From JAHECW01 sp964641415 (GTDB lineage Bacteria > Acidobacteriota > Thermoanaerobaculia > Thermoanaerobaculales > Sulfomarinibacteraceae), in contig CAZXMW010000032.1 in assembly GCA_964641415.1 (NCBI GenBank), positions 1 through 42,826 of the forward strand: a stretch of DNA of 42,826 nucleotides. The letters run 5' to 3'. A model generated the notes under the pieces. That model was not told the DNA's origin. It saw only the letters and a program-made list of their open reading frames with translations, and ran no database searches. Shown here in pieces: positions 31,523 to 40,067 of this stretch. A program made the translations under genes and the position numbers. Each line of letters opens with the position of its first letter. The stretch's first letter is position 1.

Positions 31523-32666
31523 CTGTCAGGAAGGCGTCGATGAGGTCGCGGCGCGACTCGGCGTCGGCTTCGCCGAGCTCGACGAGGCGCCGGGTGTAAT
31601 CGGACTGGAAGAGAACCGTGCTCAGCGCATCGGGGCTTGCGGTCTCGCGTGTGCCGAGCCCCCGTGTCGCCCAACGGAAGGCCCAAGGAAGGCGCGGCTC
31701 GACCTCGGCCGCCAAAAGTCCGAGGTCGAAGGTGGGACGCAGCACCAGGGTGGCGACCCTGCGCAGGCCGGCCGAAGCGTCCGTCGGCTGACACTCGATC
31801 AGGGCGTTGAGCCGCTCGATGCGCTCGGCATCCTCGTCGAACAGGTCGAGGAAGATCGCGTTCATGAGTTGGCCGAGGATCTGTGCCGGTGGCGGGTAGC
31901 CGGCGACCGCACTGCGGTCGGCCTCCTCCTGGCTGCGATCGTACCGGGTCGAGATCGCGAGGATGCGTCGCGCCCCGAGCTTGAGGGCGGGCGCGAACGG
32001 CGGCGCAAGGCGAATGCCGCCGTCGCCGTGCCAGCCGGAGGCGAGCCGCACCGCCGGAAAGAACAGCGGCAGAGCGGCCGACGCCATGACGTGCTCGACA
32101 CCGATCTCACCGGCGATCCCGATCCGCTGGGTTTTGCGCCACGAGCGCACGCCTCGCCCCTGCGTCCAGACCACCGACTGCCCGGTTCCGTAGTCGACGG
32201 TGGTGACGGCGACCGCCCGGAGGATTCCCGCCTCAATGTTACGGGCGATACCCGGAATCGCCCCGCGATCGTCGCCGATGGTGGTCCGGAGCAGGCGCCT
32301 CAGGGGACCGGTGTCGACCAGGCCGCGCGGCTGGGGACCGATCGGCAGGCCGCACGACGCCAGCCGGCACCCCCAGCCGAGAAACTTCTTCGCCAGCGAC
32401 CAGACGTCGGAACGGAAGACAGCGTCCACCGAGAGCCCGCCCCACATGCTGCACAGAGCGTCCGACGCCTCGGCAGCGGTCCCCTCGAAGGCGGCGAGGA
32501 ACGACGCGTTGATGGCGCCGGCCGACACCCCCGTGATGACGGGAAACCGGAGCTCGGGGTGTCGGCGGGCGAGCCAGCGCACCACCCCCGCCTGGTAGGC
32601 GCTGCGCGCGCCGCCGCCACCGAGCACGAGGGCGAGATCATCCGGGACGGACGTCGTGGAATTCAC
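31518..32666 (-). CDS. Patatin-like phospholipase
   Basis: The 382-residue protein has the oxyanion loop L-G-G-G-G-A-R (15-21), the catalytic Ser48 in G-V-S-A-G and Asp215 in H-G-D-G-G, the catalytic dyad of patatins. No signal peptide or barrel is present, so it is a cytoplasmic or secreted single-domain lipase rather than a PlpD type. The C-terminal 120 residues carry no recognised domain. It follows the thioredoxin-DUF3187 gene on the same strand at about 100 nt. It may cleave membrane phospholipids, a role that would fit with the acyl-CoA dehydrogenase downstream. Confidence 0.88.
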   Translation of the reverse strand: MNSTTSVPDDLALVLGGGGARSAYQAGVVRWLARRHPELRFPVITGVSAGAINASFLAAFEGTAAEASDALCSMWGGLSVDAVFRSDVWSLAKKFLGWGCRLASCGLPIGPQPRGLVDTGPLRRLLRTTIGDDRGAIPGIARNIEAGILRAVAVTTVDYGTGQSVVWTQGRGVRSWRKTQRIGIAGEIGVEHVMASAALPLFFPAVRLASGWHGDGGIRLAPPFAPALKLGARRILAISTRYDRSQEEADRSAVAGYPPPAQILGQLMNAIFLDLFDEDAERIERLNALIECQPTDASAGLRRVATLVLRPTFDLGLLAAEVEPRLPWAFRWATRGLGTRETASPDALSTVLFQSDYTRRLVELGEADAESRRDLIDAFLTA

Positions 32667-32763
32667 TGACCGGTCCTTTCAGACAAGAAGCCGATGCCAG
32701 AGATCGCGTCATTGACCTTCAGTGTGATGACGCGGCGCAATCGGTTCCCTCGAACAACTGCGG

Positions 32764-34287
32764 TCAAAACCGCTGGGTCCACCCGACGTGGACGCCGAAG
32801 TCCGGGCTGTTGCTGAACTCGATGATGTTCTCGAGAAGGCCGACCTCGAGGACCCCGGCCTGGCGGATTTCCCACTTCCAACCGAGGACGACCTCGTGCG
32901 AGGGGTCGGAGAAGACGCCGAGGTCCGTCGCCACCCCCTGGGTTCCCAGGTACTGGATCAGAAGCGACATCCGGGGCCTGAAGCGCCACTCGCCGGCGGC
33001 GAGCACCGACGCCTGGGTTCGCTCGAGATCGAGCCCGTAGACGGCGTTGCTGCCGTACCAGGCGTAGCCGAGCGTGAGATAGGCGTAGAACCGGCCGAAG
33101 CGGCGGGCGGCGGCCACCGACAGGGCGACGTCCACCGAGTCGCCCTCGAGGTCGCCGGGGTTGCCGAGGCTCGTCCGCACCGTCGCCGACCACGACAGCG
33201 CCGGCCACTTCGAGGTGCCGCAGGTGATGTTGTGCTGGACCGTCAGGAGGAGGTTACGTGAGAAGCTCCCGCCGGCGTCGCTGCCGAGCAGCGCGACCTC
33301 GGGAGAGCCGTTGCGGGCGGCCACAGAGATGTTGGTCTGGTCCCGCGGAAACTCCTCGCGACCGGCCTGGCCGAGGCTGAAGAGGTCGTGGAAGCCCTCG
33401 ATGAAGGAGTCCATCACGCCGCCGAAACGCCACCTCTGCTCGAGCTCGAGCTCGAGCTGAAGCGTGTCGAAGAGGCCGTAGGCGTAGGCGAGGCTCGCGT
33501 CGAAGGACTCGAAATCGAGCAGGAAGTCCCCGAGGTCGCCGCCGACCGGGTCAAAGGTCGCCTCGTCGTTGGCCCATGTGTTCGCCCATGTGCCGCCGAC
33601 CCGGAGCTGGTGCTCGCCGCTGGACAGGGTCGACGGCGTCCGCGGCGTGATTCCCAACCGCAATGACTGGAAGGGCGACTGGCTGCGGATCCCGAGCGGG
33701 CCGTAGCCGACGTGGGAGAAGCAGATCGACCTGCCGCGGAACCCGGCTGGCGTCACGGTCAGCTGAGAGCTCGAAAAGACGTCGATCGGCGTCTCGGCGT
33801 CCGCGGTTGAAGGCTCGACTCCGAGCTCGGCGAGAAAACCCCGGAGGATCGCCGCCAGCTCGTCAGCCGAAGCACCGCCGACGATCTCATGTCGACGGGC
33901 GCCGGCCGGGTCGAGCAGGAAGATCGTCGGCGTCATCTCGACCCCCCACTCGCGCGCCATGCTCATGTTGCGGTCCACGTCGATCTTGACCCAGATCAGC
34001 TCACCGGCGAGAGACTGAATTGCGGGCTCGAGGAGCGTCCTCTCCTCCATCTCACGGCATACCGGGCACCACACCGCGCCGAAAGCGAGAAAGACCGGCG
34101 CACCCGCGGCCTCTGCCCGCTCGAGGGCGCGGTCGAGGTCGCCAGAGAACTCGATCGCGCTGTCTCGCTTCTTGACCCGATCCGGCGCCGCAGCCGCAGG
34201 CAGACCGAATGCGACGATGATTGTCAGCACCGCTGCCGCCCGCACGAAGCTCGACGATCGGAAGCGCCTCACAAGGCTGTCACACAT
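32764..34287 (-). CDS. Thioredoxin-DUF3187 outer-membrane fusion protein
   Basis: The 507-residue protein has a signal peptide (about 1-34). A thioredoxin-like domain follows (about 45-155) with A-V-W-C-P-V-C-R-E-M-E (C74, C77) and the cis-Pro in M-T-P-T-I-F-L-L. Residues about 190-507 are DUF3187-like: Y-G-P-L-G-I-R-S-Q-S-P-F-Q-S-L-R-L, many alternating aromatic beta strands, and an ending V-H-V-G-W-T-Q-R-F with terminal Phe, as in outer-membrane barrels. A redox domain joined to a barrel is unusual. The CPVC motif is like that of DsbD-gamma or DUF255-type thioredoxins. The start at 34287 is preferred over 34305 for its AGGG and signal. It may deliver reducing or oxidising power at the outer membrane; this is inference. 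Confidence 0.72.
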   Translation of the reverse strand: MCDSLVRRFRSSSFVRAAAVLTIIVAFGLPAAAAPDRVKKRDSAIEFSGDLDRALERAEAAGAPVFLAFGAVWCPVCREMEERTLLEPAIQSLAGELIWVKIDVDRNMSMAREWGVEMTPTIFLLDPAGARRHEIVGGASADELAAILRGFLAELGVEPSTADAETPIDVFSSSQLTVTPAGFRGRSICFSHVGYGPLGIRSQSPFQSLRLGITPRTPSTLSSGEHQLRVGGTWANTWANDEATFDPVGGDLGDFLLDFESFDASLAYAYGLFDTLQLELELEQRWRFGGVMDSFIEGFHDLFSLGQAGREEFPRDQTNISVAARNGSPEVALLGSDAGGSFSRNLLLTVQHNITCGTSKWPALSWSATVRTSLGNPGDLEGDSVDVALSVAAARRFGRFYAYLTLGYAWYGSNAVYGLDLERTQASVLAAGEWRFRPRMSLLIQYLGTQGVATDLGVFSDPSHEVVLGWKWEIRQAGVLEVGLLENIIEFSNSPDFGVHVGWTQRF

Positions 34288-34339
34288 GTCCCAACCCTTT
34301 TCCATTCTCGGTAGTGATTCTTACGCAAACCCTGAAGCA

Positions 34340-35242
34340 CTAGAAATCGAAGTACCATCCGACACCGATCGACGTCTCGTCGTGGGAGGCGAACTCGCCC
34401 ATCACCGAGGGGCCGTGGACCAGCTCGAAGGCAAGCCGGTAGCGACCCGTCCCACGACCGGTCGGCAGCAGGAAGCCCGCCTGGAGCGCGGACCGCGGCT
34501 TCCATTCGTTTTCCTGGAAGGACTGGAGGTCGACGGCCGCGTACCACGACAGGCGACCGTCCCAGAACCGGCGGGCGCCGAGCCGCTCGGCGCCTGCTTG
34601 CAGCCGCCCGGGCTCCTGGAACTCCTCGAGACCGTAACCCAGGCCGCCTTCCGCATAGAGCCTCCACAGCGCCGTCGGCCGGAGGCTGACGCCGATCACC
34701 AGCTCTTCTCTCGTGGCGCCGACGCGCTGCCTGCCGGTGCGCTCGGCGTACTCGTCGCCGACATGCGCAGAGTCGTGCTTGGTGCCCACGCGCATGCCGA
34801 GGCCGGGCCGCGGCAGCCAGCTCAGGTAGAGCCCGAAGAGACCGTCCCAGCCGATGTTGTCGAGGCTGTTGCCGACGTCGAAATGACCGAAGAACCCACC
34901 CTCGAAGTCGAGCTGCCAACCGCGGTCCGGTCGGCCTTCGGGATGCCAGCGGACCAGACCGAAGCGGCCGCCGAGGTGGAGGGCGAAGCGGCCGCTCCCG
35001 GTCTCGGGGATCTCGGAGTCGGTCACGGCGACGACCTTCAGCGCCGATTGCGGTCGAAGCGGATCGGCGGTGTACTGGGGGTAGAACTCCGCGTCCGGGA
35101 ACCACTCGACTCGAAAGCTCTGGTTCGGTCGCCCTCCGGCCTGCGCCTCGGCCTCGCCGGCGCCGGCGTCGACTGTGAGGGCCGTCAGAGCCAGCACGAG
35201 CATTCCAACAAATTGCCGCGCACGATCCTGGTCTCTCGTCAT
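34340..35242 (-). CDS. DUF1207 outer-membrane protein
   Basis: The 300-residue protein has a signal peptide (about 1-33). It then has the DUF1207 start V-E-W-F-P-D-A-E-F-Y-P-Q-Y-T-A-D-P, L-H-L-G-G-R-F-G-L, and an end E-T-S-I-G-V-G-W-Y-F-D-F with terminal Phe, as for outer-membrane beta barrels. It is probably a barrel with an unknown cargo. It lies directly upstream of the thioredoxin-DUF3187 gene (52 nt), so two barrel proteins are made from one transcript. The start at 35242 is the first Met before the signal. Confidence 0.78.
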   Translation of the reverse strand: MTRDQDRARQFVGMLVLALTALTVDAGAGEAEAQAGGRPNQSFRVEWFPDAEFYPQYTADPLRPQSALKVVAVTDSEIPETGSGRFALHLGGRFGLVRWHPEGRPDRGWQLDFEGGFFGHFDVGNSLDNIGWDGLFGLYLSWLPRPGLGMRVGTKHDSAHVGDEYAERTGRQRVGATREELVIGVSLRPTALWRLYAEGGLGYGLEEFQEPGRLQAGAERLGARRFWDGRLSWYAAVDLQSFQENEWKPRSALQAGFLLPTGRGTGRYRLAFELVHGPSVMGEFASHDETSIGVGWYFDF

Positions 35243-35257
35243 TCAGCCACCTTGATT

Positions 35258-35276
35258 CAGACCTCACCTGAGGTCA
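35258..35276. promoter_or_regulatory. Short palindrome between phosphatase and DUF1207 genes
   Basis: GACCTC (35260-35265) and GAGGTC (35270-35275) form an inverted repeat around ACCT in the 61-bp gap. It could be an operator or a small hairpin; no T-tract follows on the minus strand. Confidence 0.35.
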
Positions 35277-35303
35277 GACACATCCGGTCGCGCGGCAGGC
35301 TGC

Positions 35304-36857
35304 TCACGGCGTCGCCGCTCCCGGACCGGGTTCGGCGCGGTGCCGCACCTGGACGGCGAGGACCGTCCGGTCGTCGCTCTGCTCGCGCCCGGAGCTGAAC
35401 CGCACCACGTCCTCGCCGAGAGCCCCGACGAGGGCGTCAACGGGGGAGTCGGCGTGCTCGTGCAGAAACGCCTCGAGGCGCTCGACGCCGTACTCCTCGT
35501 CCTGCCGGCTCTCGGCCTCGGTGATGCCGTCGGTGGCGAGAAATAAGATGTCGCCAGATTCCAGACCGACCTTTGCCGGCCGGACGTTGATGTCGGGCAT
35601 GACGCCGAGGATCATGGCGCTGCCGACGTCCAGGGTCCGCGGCCGCCGGTCTCGAGCCCGGATCAGGAAGGGCCGGGGGCTATGGCCGCAGTTGCAGTAG
35701 TGAAGAACCCGGGCGTCCGGTTCAACGATCGCGACCACGACCGCGGCGAGGCTCCGTTCCGGGGTGAGCTCGACGAGGCGGTGGTTCAGCATCTGCACCA
35801 GCTCGGTGACACCGGCGTCGCGGTCGAGCCACGACTCGAAGGTGCTCTTGAGAATCGCAGTCACAAGAGCTGCCCCCAGCCCGTGGCCGCTGACGTCGGC
35901 GAAGATCACCGCCACCCGCCCGTCCGCCATCTCGACCGCGTCGAAGTAATCGCCACCGACGTCGTCCTGGGGCTCGAAGCTCGCGGCCCACGACAGGACG
36001 TCGGAGCGCGGCATGCTGCCGAGGTCTGGCAGAAGCCGCTCCTGGACCGCTCGGGCGCGCTCCATGTCGTCCCTGATGCGGTCGGCGTAGACCCTGAGCT
36101 GGTCGTACGCCTGCCGCAGCTTGTGCGCCTGCTCCTCGTTGTCGTACTCGACGCTGCCGACCGCCATGAAGACCAGGTAGGTGCCGCCCGCCAGCAGCGC
36201 CGAGCCGAGCAGGCTGGTCGCGAGCAGCAGCGACCAGTTGCCGTGCGCCGCGTAGAGCAGGAAAACGAGTATCGGCGCGAACCCCGCCGCGGCCGCGTAC
36301 CGGGGCGCGGCGCGGAACAGAGTGCGGTGGTCGCGGAGGTGGGTCTGGCGGTTCTTGAACCACCGAACCAAAGCGCTGAATCGGGTCATGCAGTACGAGT
36401 ACGAGATCTCCAGGCGACGGCCGTCGATGCGCGCGACGGTGCAGGAAAAGGCGAGCCCCTCCGCAGAGGTGAGACGCACGGTCGCGTCGCTCGAGCTTCT
36501 GTCGCTCCGCCGGCGCAGCGAGCGGCGTTGGCTGACCAGCAGGGTCAGGATGTCCGCGACCTGGTTGCTCTCGAGACGGCCGTCGAGCTCGATCACGGTG
36601 ATGCCGAGGCCCTCGAGCAGGCGCCACACCCGGCGCCAGCGCTCGAAGGGACCGCCGTTGCGGTCCCCGTCGAGCCGAGCCCGCCCGCCCTCGACCACGA
36701 TCCGCAGGGGCTCGCGTCCATCGGCCGCGAAGCTGTCCTCGACCCAGCGGGCGAAGGCTTCGATCTCGACGCCGAGGGGCAACACGGGCAGCAGCAGCCG
36801 CAACGCCCGGTAGCGGACGGAGTCGAGCCCTTCGACTCCCCTGCCGTCCGGCATCAT
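35304..36857 (-). CDS. SpoIIE/RsbU-type membrane protein phosphatase
   Basis: The 517-residue protein has a novel N-terminal part (about 1-170, with C-T-V-A-R-I-D-G-R), two membrane helices (about 185-235) and a coiled-coil linker with E-R-A-R-A-V-Q-E-R-L-L-P. The PP2C-like catalytic domain shows D-V-G-G-D-Y-F-D, A-D-V-S-G-H-G, Y-C-N-C-G-H-S-P, and F-L-A-T-D-G-I-T-E-A, which bind two manganese ions. Such phosphatases control anti-anti-sigma factors in partner-switch pathways. The ATG at 36857 follows GGAAGCGGG; a GTG at 36881, two bases after the ArsS stop, is an equally possible start. It is the last gene of the CMD-ArsS operon, so a stress signal may be linked to arsenic genes. Confidence 0.82.
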   Translation of the reverse strand: MMPDGRGVEGLDSVRYRALRLLLPVLPLGVEIEAFARWVEDSFAADGREPLRIVVEGGRARLDGDRNGGPFERWRRVWRLLEGLGITVIELDGRLESNQVADILTLLVSQRRSLRRRSDRSSSDATVRLTSAEGLAFSCTVARIDGRRLEISYSYCMTRFSALVRWFKNRQTHLRDHRTLFRAAPRYAAAAGFAPILVFLLYAAHGNWSLLLATSLLGSALLAGGTYLVFMAVGSVEYDNEEQAHKLRQAYDQLRVYADRIRDDMERARAVQERLLPDLGSMPRSDVLSWAASFEPQDDVGGDYFDAVEMADGRVAVIFADVSGHGLGAALVTAILKSTFESWLDRDAGVTELVQMLNHRLVELTPERSLAAVVVAIVEPDARVLHYCNCGHSPRPFLIRARDRRPRTLDVGSAMILGVMPDINVRPAKVGLESGDILFLATDGITEAESRQDEEYGVERLEAFLHEHADSPVDALVGALGEDVVRFSSGREQSDDRTVLAVQVRHRAEPGPGAATP

Positions 36858-36882
36858 CCCGCTTCCGGTTGCCGAGCTCACG

Positions 36883-38034
36883 TCACTCCGCCAGGGCGCC
36901 GCCGCAGGAGCTGCCGGCGCCGGCGGTGCAGCCGAAGCAGTGTCGGCCGGTGACGATCCTCCGTGCCGCGAAGGCCTCGGGGTCGAAATCTCTGATGTGG
37001 AGGGCGCCGGAGTCCTTGCTCTCGACCTCGAGGTCGAGCATCTGGTTGAAGTCGCAGTCGAAGACCCGGCCATCCCAGGACACCGAGATCGTGTTGCGGC
37101 ACATCAGGCCCGAGACGGTCGCCGGGTTGAAGGCGTTGACGAGCAGCTCCATGTACGACTGCAGGTTGCCGCTTTCCTCGAGCCACTCCAAAAAGCGCGC
37201 GATCGGCAGGTTGGCGAGCGCGATCAGGCGGTCGAAGCCGAGCCCGTGATCGCGGGCGAGCGCCTCCTTCCACTCCCGTTCCATGGCCGCCTGCCCCGAC
37301 GGCAGGAAGGCGCCGGTGGGGTTGGTGACCAGGGTCAGGACCCGCGTCGGATCGCCCTGGCCGTAGCCGTGCTCGTTGAGGACCCGCAGTGCCCTGATCG
37401 ACCGCTCGTAGGTCCCGTTGCCGCGCTGAGCGTCAGTGCTGCGCTGCCGGACGTGGGGCAGCGAGCACACGACCTCGACCTTGTGCTCGGCGAAGAAGGC
37501 CGGCAGGTCGCGCGCGGCCGGGGTCAGCAGCACGGTCAGGTTGCAGCGGTCGATGACGTGCAGCCCGCGGGCAGAGGCCTCTTTTACCAGCCAGCGGAAG
37601 TTGGGGTTGAGCTCGGGCGCGCCTCCGGTCAGGTCGAGGATGTGGGCGCCGCTGCGGTCGAGGGCCCGCAGGCAGTGCTCTGCGATCTCCCGGCTCATGA
37701 CCGCGTCGCCGCGATCCGGTCCCGCGTCGACGTGGCAGTGGCGGCAGGCCATGTTGCAGAGCTTGCCGAGGTTGACCTGGAAGATCTCGAGGCGGGCCGG
37801 GGTCAGCGCGGGCCGGCCCCCGGCCTCGAGCGCGGCCTCGAAGCTGCCGCCGTGCGGACAGGCCCCGAGGTCGAGGGCTTCGAGGAGCTCGATCTGATGT
37901 GCGGGGTCGGCCAGCGGCAATCGCCGCGAACGCAGCGAGGTCACGCGGGGCCGTTCGCCGAGATTTGGCTGCGGGTGGGGACGGCCAACCGGAAGCGGCG
38001 AGGAGTGTTGTGGGTCCTGCACGGGCTGTCTCAC
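36883..38034 (-). CDS. arsS: ArsS-like radical SAM protein (arsenosugar biosynthesis)
   Basis: The protein, up to 383 residues, has a radical SAM motif C-N-M-A-C-R-H-C (C93, C97, C100, CxxxCxxC). It continues with H-V-D-A-G-P-D-R, L-D-L-T-G-G-A-P-E-L-N-P-N-F, and the C-terminal R-H-C-F-G-C-T-A-G-A-G-S-S-C-G-G-A, the mark of ArsS. ArsS adds the 5-deoxyadenosyl group to dimethylarsenic to make arsenosugar. In some relatives a Cys of the C-terminal motif is Sec; here all are Cys. The GTG at 38034 overlaps the CMD stop (ATGTGA); GTG at 37944 would still include all homology. No complete arsM lies in the window; only the mini-ORF at 277 resembles one. Confidence 0.85.
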   Translation of the reverse strand: MRQPVQDPQHSSPLPVGRPHPQPNLGERPRVTSLRSRRLPLADPAHQIELLEALDLGACPHGGSFEAALEAGGRPALTPARLEIFQVNLGKLCNMACRHCHVDAGPDRGDAVMSREIAEHCLRALDRSGAHILDLTGGAPELNPNFRWLVKEASARGLHVIDRCNLTVLLTPAARDLPAFFAEHKVEVVCSLPHVRQRSTDAQRGNGTYERSIRALRVLNEHGYGQGDPTRVLTLVTNPTGAFLPSGQAAMEREWKEALARDHGLGFDRLIALANLPIARFLEWLEESGNLQSYMELLVNAFNPATVSGLMCRNTISVSWDGRVFDCDFNQMLDLEVESKDSGALHIRDFDPEAFAARRIVTGRHCFGCTAGAGSSCGGALAE

Positions 38035-38363
38035 ATGGACGACCCGCGGACGCCCTCGAGCATCTGGATCCCATGGACCAGCGAGGCGCCGCCGCGGATC
38101 GCCACCGCCACGTGCACCGCCTCGGTCATCTGCTCGAGGTCGGCGCCCTTGGACAGGCTCTCCTGGGTGTAGGCGTCGATGCAGTACGGGCACTGGACCG
38201 CATGCGCCACGGCGAGGGCGATCAGCGCCTTCTCCCGGGGCGTCAGCGCGCCGGCCTCGAAGACCGCTCCGTAGTAGTCGAAGAACCTCCGCGCCAGGTC
38301 CGGCTGGCCCTCGCCGATCGAAGCGAAGCTCGGCAGGTGCTCCTTTTTGTAGTAGTCGCTCAT
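38031..38363 (-). CDS. CMD-family peroxidase-like protein of the arsenosugar cluster
   Basis: The 110-residue AhpD-like carboxymuconolactone decarboxylase fold shows the redox pair C-P-Y-C (C58, C61) and H-V-A-V-A-I-R-G-G-A-S-L-V-H-G. A small protein of this type is a regular neighbour of ArsS; its role is presumed a thiol peroxidase or reductant. The ATG at 38363 has AGGAGGAG just upstream, and a candidate ECF promoter lies at 38409-38380. The stop overlaps the ArsS GTG. Confidence 0.85.
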   Translation of the reverse strand: MSDYYKKEHLPSFASIGEGQPDLARRFFDYYGAVFEAGALTPREKALIALAVAHAVQCPYCIDAYTQESLSKGADLEQMTEAVHVAVAIRGGASLVHGIQMLEGVRGSSM

Positions 38364-38379
38364 GGTCTCTCCTCCTGCT

Positions 38380-38409
38380 GTTGGTCTTCCGGAGCTGCGA
38401 TCCGTTACA
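38380..38409 (-). promoter_or_regulatory. Candidate ECF-type promoter of the CMD-ArsS operon
   Basis: On the minus strand TGTAACGGATCG starts at 38409, and GACCAAC (38386-38380) follows 16 bases after GTAACG, 17 bases ahead of the CMD ATG. The first block holds the stop codon of the glycosyltransferase gene. One base in the second block differs from the DUF547 copy. Confidence 0.5.
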
Positions 38410-39106
38410 GCCCGGGTTCGGCGTCGCTGCCGCGGTCGAACTTCGCTCGCGATCGGTCATCACCTCCGTCGACCGCCTCGGCGAGCAGGGTGCGAAGCTC
38501 GTCAGCGACCCCGGGATCGGCCGCGAGCACCTCGAGGTCCGCAACCGTGTCGAGGTCTCGAAGGGGAGGGAGCTCGACGTGCCCGGCTTCGAGTTCGAGC
38601 AGCCGGCGCCGGGTCGACTGCAGAACCTCGGACGAGGACCACCGGATTCCCGAGAATAGGTCGCAGCCCGGTCGCCGCTGCCCGACCAGCCAGTAGCCGC
38701 CGTCGTCCGAAGGGCCGAGCACGACCGGCGCCTGCTCGAGCCTGCAAAAGGCGTCGGCGATCATGGCGGCGCTCAGCCCGGGAAGGTCGGAGCCGACCAG
38801 GACCACCGCGCCGGCGCCGGCCGCGAAGCGCCGGTCGAAGGCTGCACGCATCCTCGCGCCGAGATCCCCGCCCCCCTGGATCTCGACTGCGATCGCAGGC
38901 GGCGGGCGCCAGTCGACCCCGGCCGGTGCGGCCTCGGCGAGGGCGAGCACCACCGCCGGCCCAACCGCGCGGGCCTCGGCCAGGGCATGGTCGAGGAGCA
39001 GGCGGTAGATCTCGGCCGCCGCTTCCGAGCCGATCGCGGCCGCGAGCCGGGTCTTGACGCGACCGGGAACCGGAACCCGGCCGAAGACCACGATCTCGCG
39101 CCTCAC
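38405..39106 (-). CDS. TIGR04282-type glycosyltransferase
   Basis: The 233-residue protein starts at GTG 39106, overlapping the stop of the previous gene (GTGA). It shows I-V-V-F-G-R-V-P-V-P-G-R-V-K-T-R-L-A, then V-V-L-V-G-S-D-L-P-G-L, then L-G-P-S-D-D-G-G-Y-W-L-V-G, typical of the MobA/CofC-like TIGR04282 family. Members are linked with ArsS and TIGR04283 and thought to work in the sugar part of arsenosugar formation. No signal or membrane segment is seen. The C-terminal 30 residues are charged and vary in such proteins. Confidence 0.84.
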   Translation of the reverse strand: MRREIVVFGRVPVPGRVKTRLAAAIGSEAAAEIYRLLLDHALAEARAVGPAVVLALAEAAPAGVDWRPPPAIAVEIQGGGDLGARMRAAFDRRFAAGAGAVVLVGSDLPGLSAAMIADAFCRLEQAPVVLGPSDDGGYWLVGQRRPGCDLFSGIRWSSSEVLQSTRRRLLELEAGHVELPPLRDLDTVADLEVLAADPGVADELRTLLAEAVDGGDDRSRAKFDRGSDAEPGL

Positions 39107-39813
39107 CGCACGACCCCGTACCACCGCGCCAGGCGCTCCGGGCCGACCCCGAGCCGGTACAGCATCGGAAAGGTCAGCAGGCAGGCGCGGGCGCGGATCG
39201 GATGTCGGGCGAAGCGCCGAGCCGTGGTCCGGACCTCGAGCGGAAGCCGGGCGAGGCGCCCGACGCGCAGGCAGCGCCGCGCGAGCTCCAGGTCCTCCAT
39301 GAGCGGGATCGCCGGGAAGCCACCGACCGCCTCGAGGACGTCGCGCCGGCAGAACATGGCCTGGTCGCCGTAGGGCAGGCCGAGACCCCGGCTGCGCAGA
39401 TCGAGCAGCCGCCACCAGGCCCGGGCCGGGAGATCGCGGCGGCCGTCCGGCGGCGGCTCGGTGTGGAGCCGGAAGCAGCCCAGCGCGACGGCAGGGTCGT
39501 TCAGCGCCTCGACCACGGCGTCGTGCCACCCGGGCGGCAGCCGGCAGTCGGCGTGAAGAAAGAGATACGCGTCGGCCGCCAGAGCCCCGACCCCGCGCCG
39601 CAGCTGGCCGCCCCGCCCGGGCGCGCCCCGGACGACGATCGCGTCGGGCCGCAGTCGCGCCACCATCGCCAGCGTGCCGTCGGCGCTGCCGCCGTCGGTT
39701 ACCGCGAGCGCAGTGCCGGGCGGGTGACCGATGGCGTCAAGACAGGCGCCGATCACGAGCTCCTCGTCGAGAGTCGGGACCACCACCGCGAGACCGGGGG
39801 GTCCGGAGGTCAC
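39103..39813 (-). CDS. TIGR04283-type family 2 glycosyltransferase
   Basis: The 236-residue GT2-fold enzyme has V-V-V-P-T-L-D-E-E, V-T-D-G-G-S-A-D-G-T, the metal-binding L-F-L-H-A-D-C-R-L-P-P, and later G-D-Q-A-M-F-C-R-R. The R-G-A-P-G-R-G-G-Q-L-R-R-G block is characteristic of TIGR04283, a family that occurs with TIGR04282 and ArsS. The ATG at 39813 is the first codon with homology; no clear ribosome site is visible. The enzyme is probably membrane-peripheral at its C-terminus. The sugar acceptor is not known. Confidence 0.84.
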   Translation of the reverse strand: MTSGPPGLAVVVPTLDEELVIGACLDAIGHPPGTALAVTDGGSADGTLAMVARLRPDAIVVRGAPGRGGQLRRGVGALAADAYLFLHADCRLPPGWHDAVVEALNDPAVALGCFRLHTEPPPDGRRDLPARAWWRLLDLRSRGLGLPYGDQAMFCRRDVLEAVGGFPAIPLMEDLELARRCLRVGRLARLPLEVRTTARRFARHPIRARACLLTFPMLYRLGVGPERLARWYGVVR

Positions 39814-40067
39814 CAGTCAGCACCCATCAGCCGGCGGACCCAGGCCGGCGATCCTGCCATAGCTCGTCGGGTCATCGGACGATACCTTAGCACCGCGTGG
39901 ATGCCGTCGACGGTTCAACCGGAGAGGCCATGAGGCTCGGATCGAAGCGGTGTCTGACTCGTCACGGGAACTCGACGCCGCACCGAAGCCGAAACTCAGG
40001 GGCGCTTCGGGGACGGCCGGGCAGGCCTCGATGCAGGCGCCGCGGTTCGAACGTCCGCGGGTCGGCC
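39814..40067 (+). other. Intergenic region without a recognisable gene
   Basis: These 254 bases between the glycosyltransferase start and the hemerythrin stop should contain the promoter of the two glycosyltransferase genes. No GTAACG-type sequence, hairpin with T-tract or open frame with a ribosome site was seen. Confidence 0.4.

Noticed and set aside
32726..32748. GGAACC / CGTCATC ahead of the patatin gene as a second ECF promoter class
   Set aside because: The two blocks are only 10 bases apart, too close for an ECF promoter.
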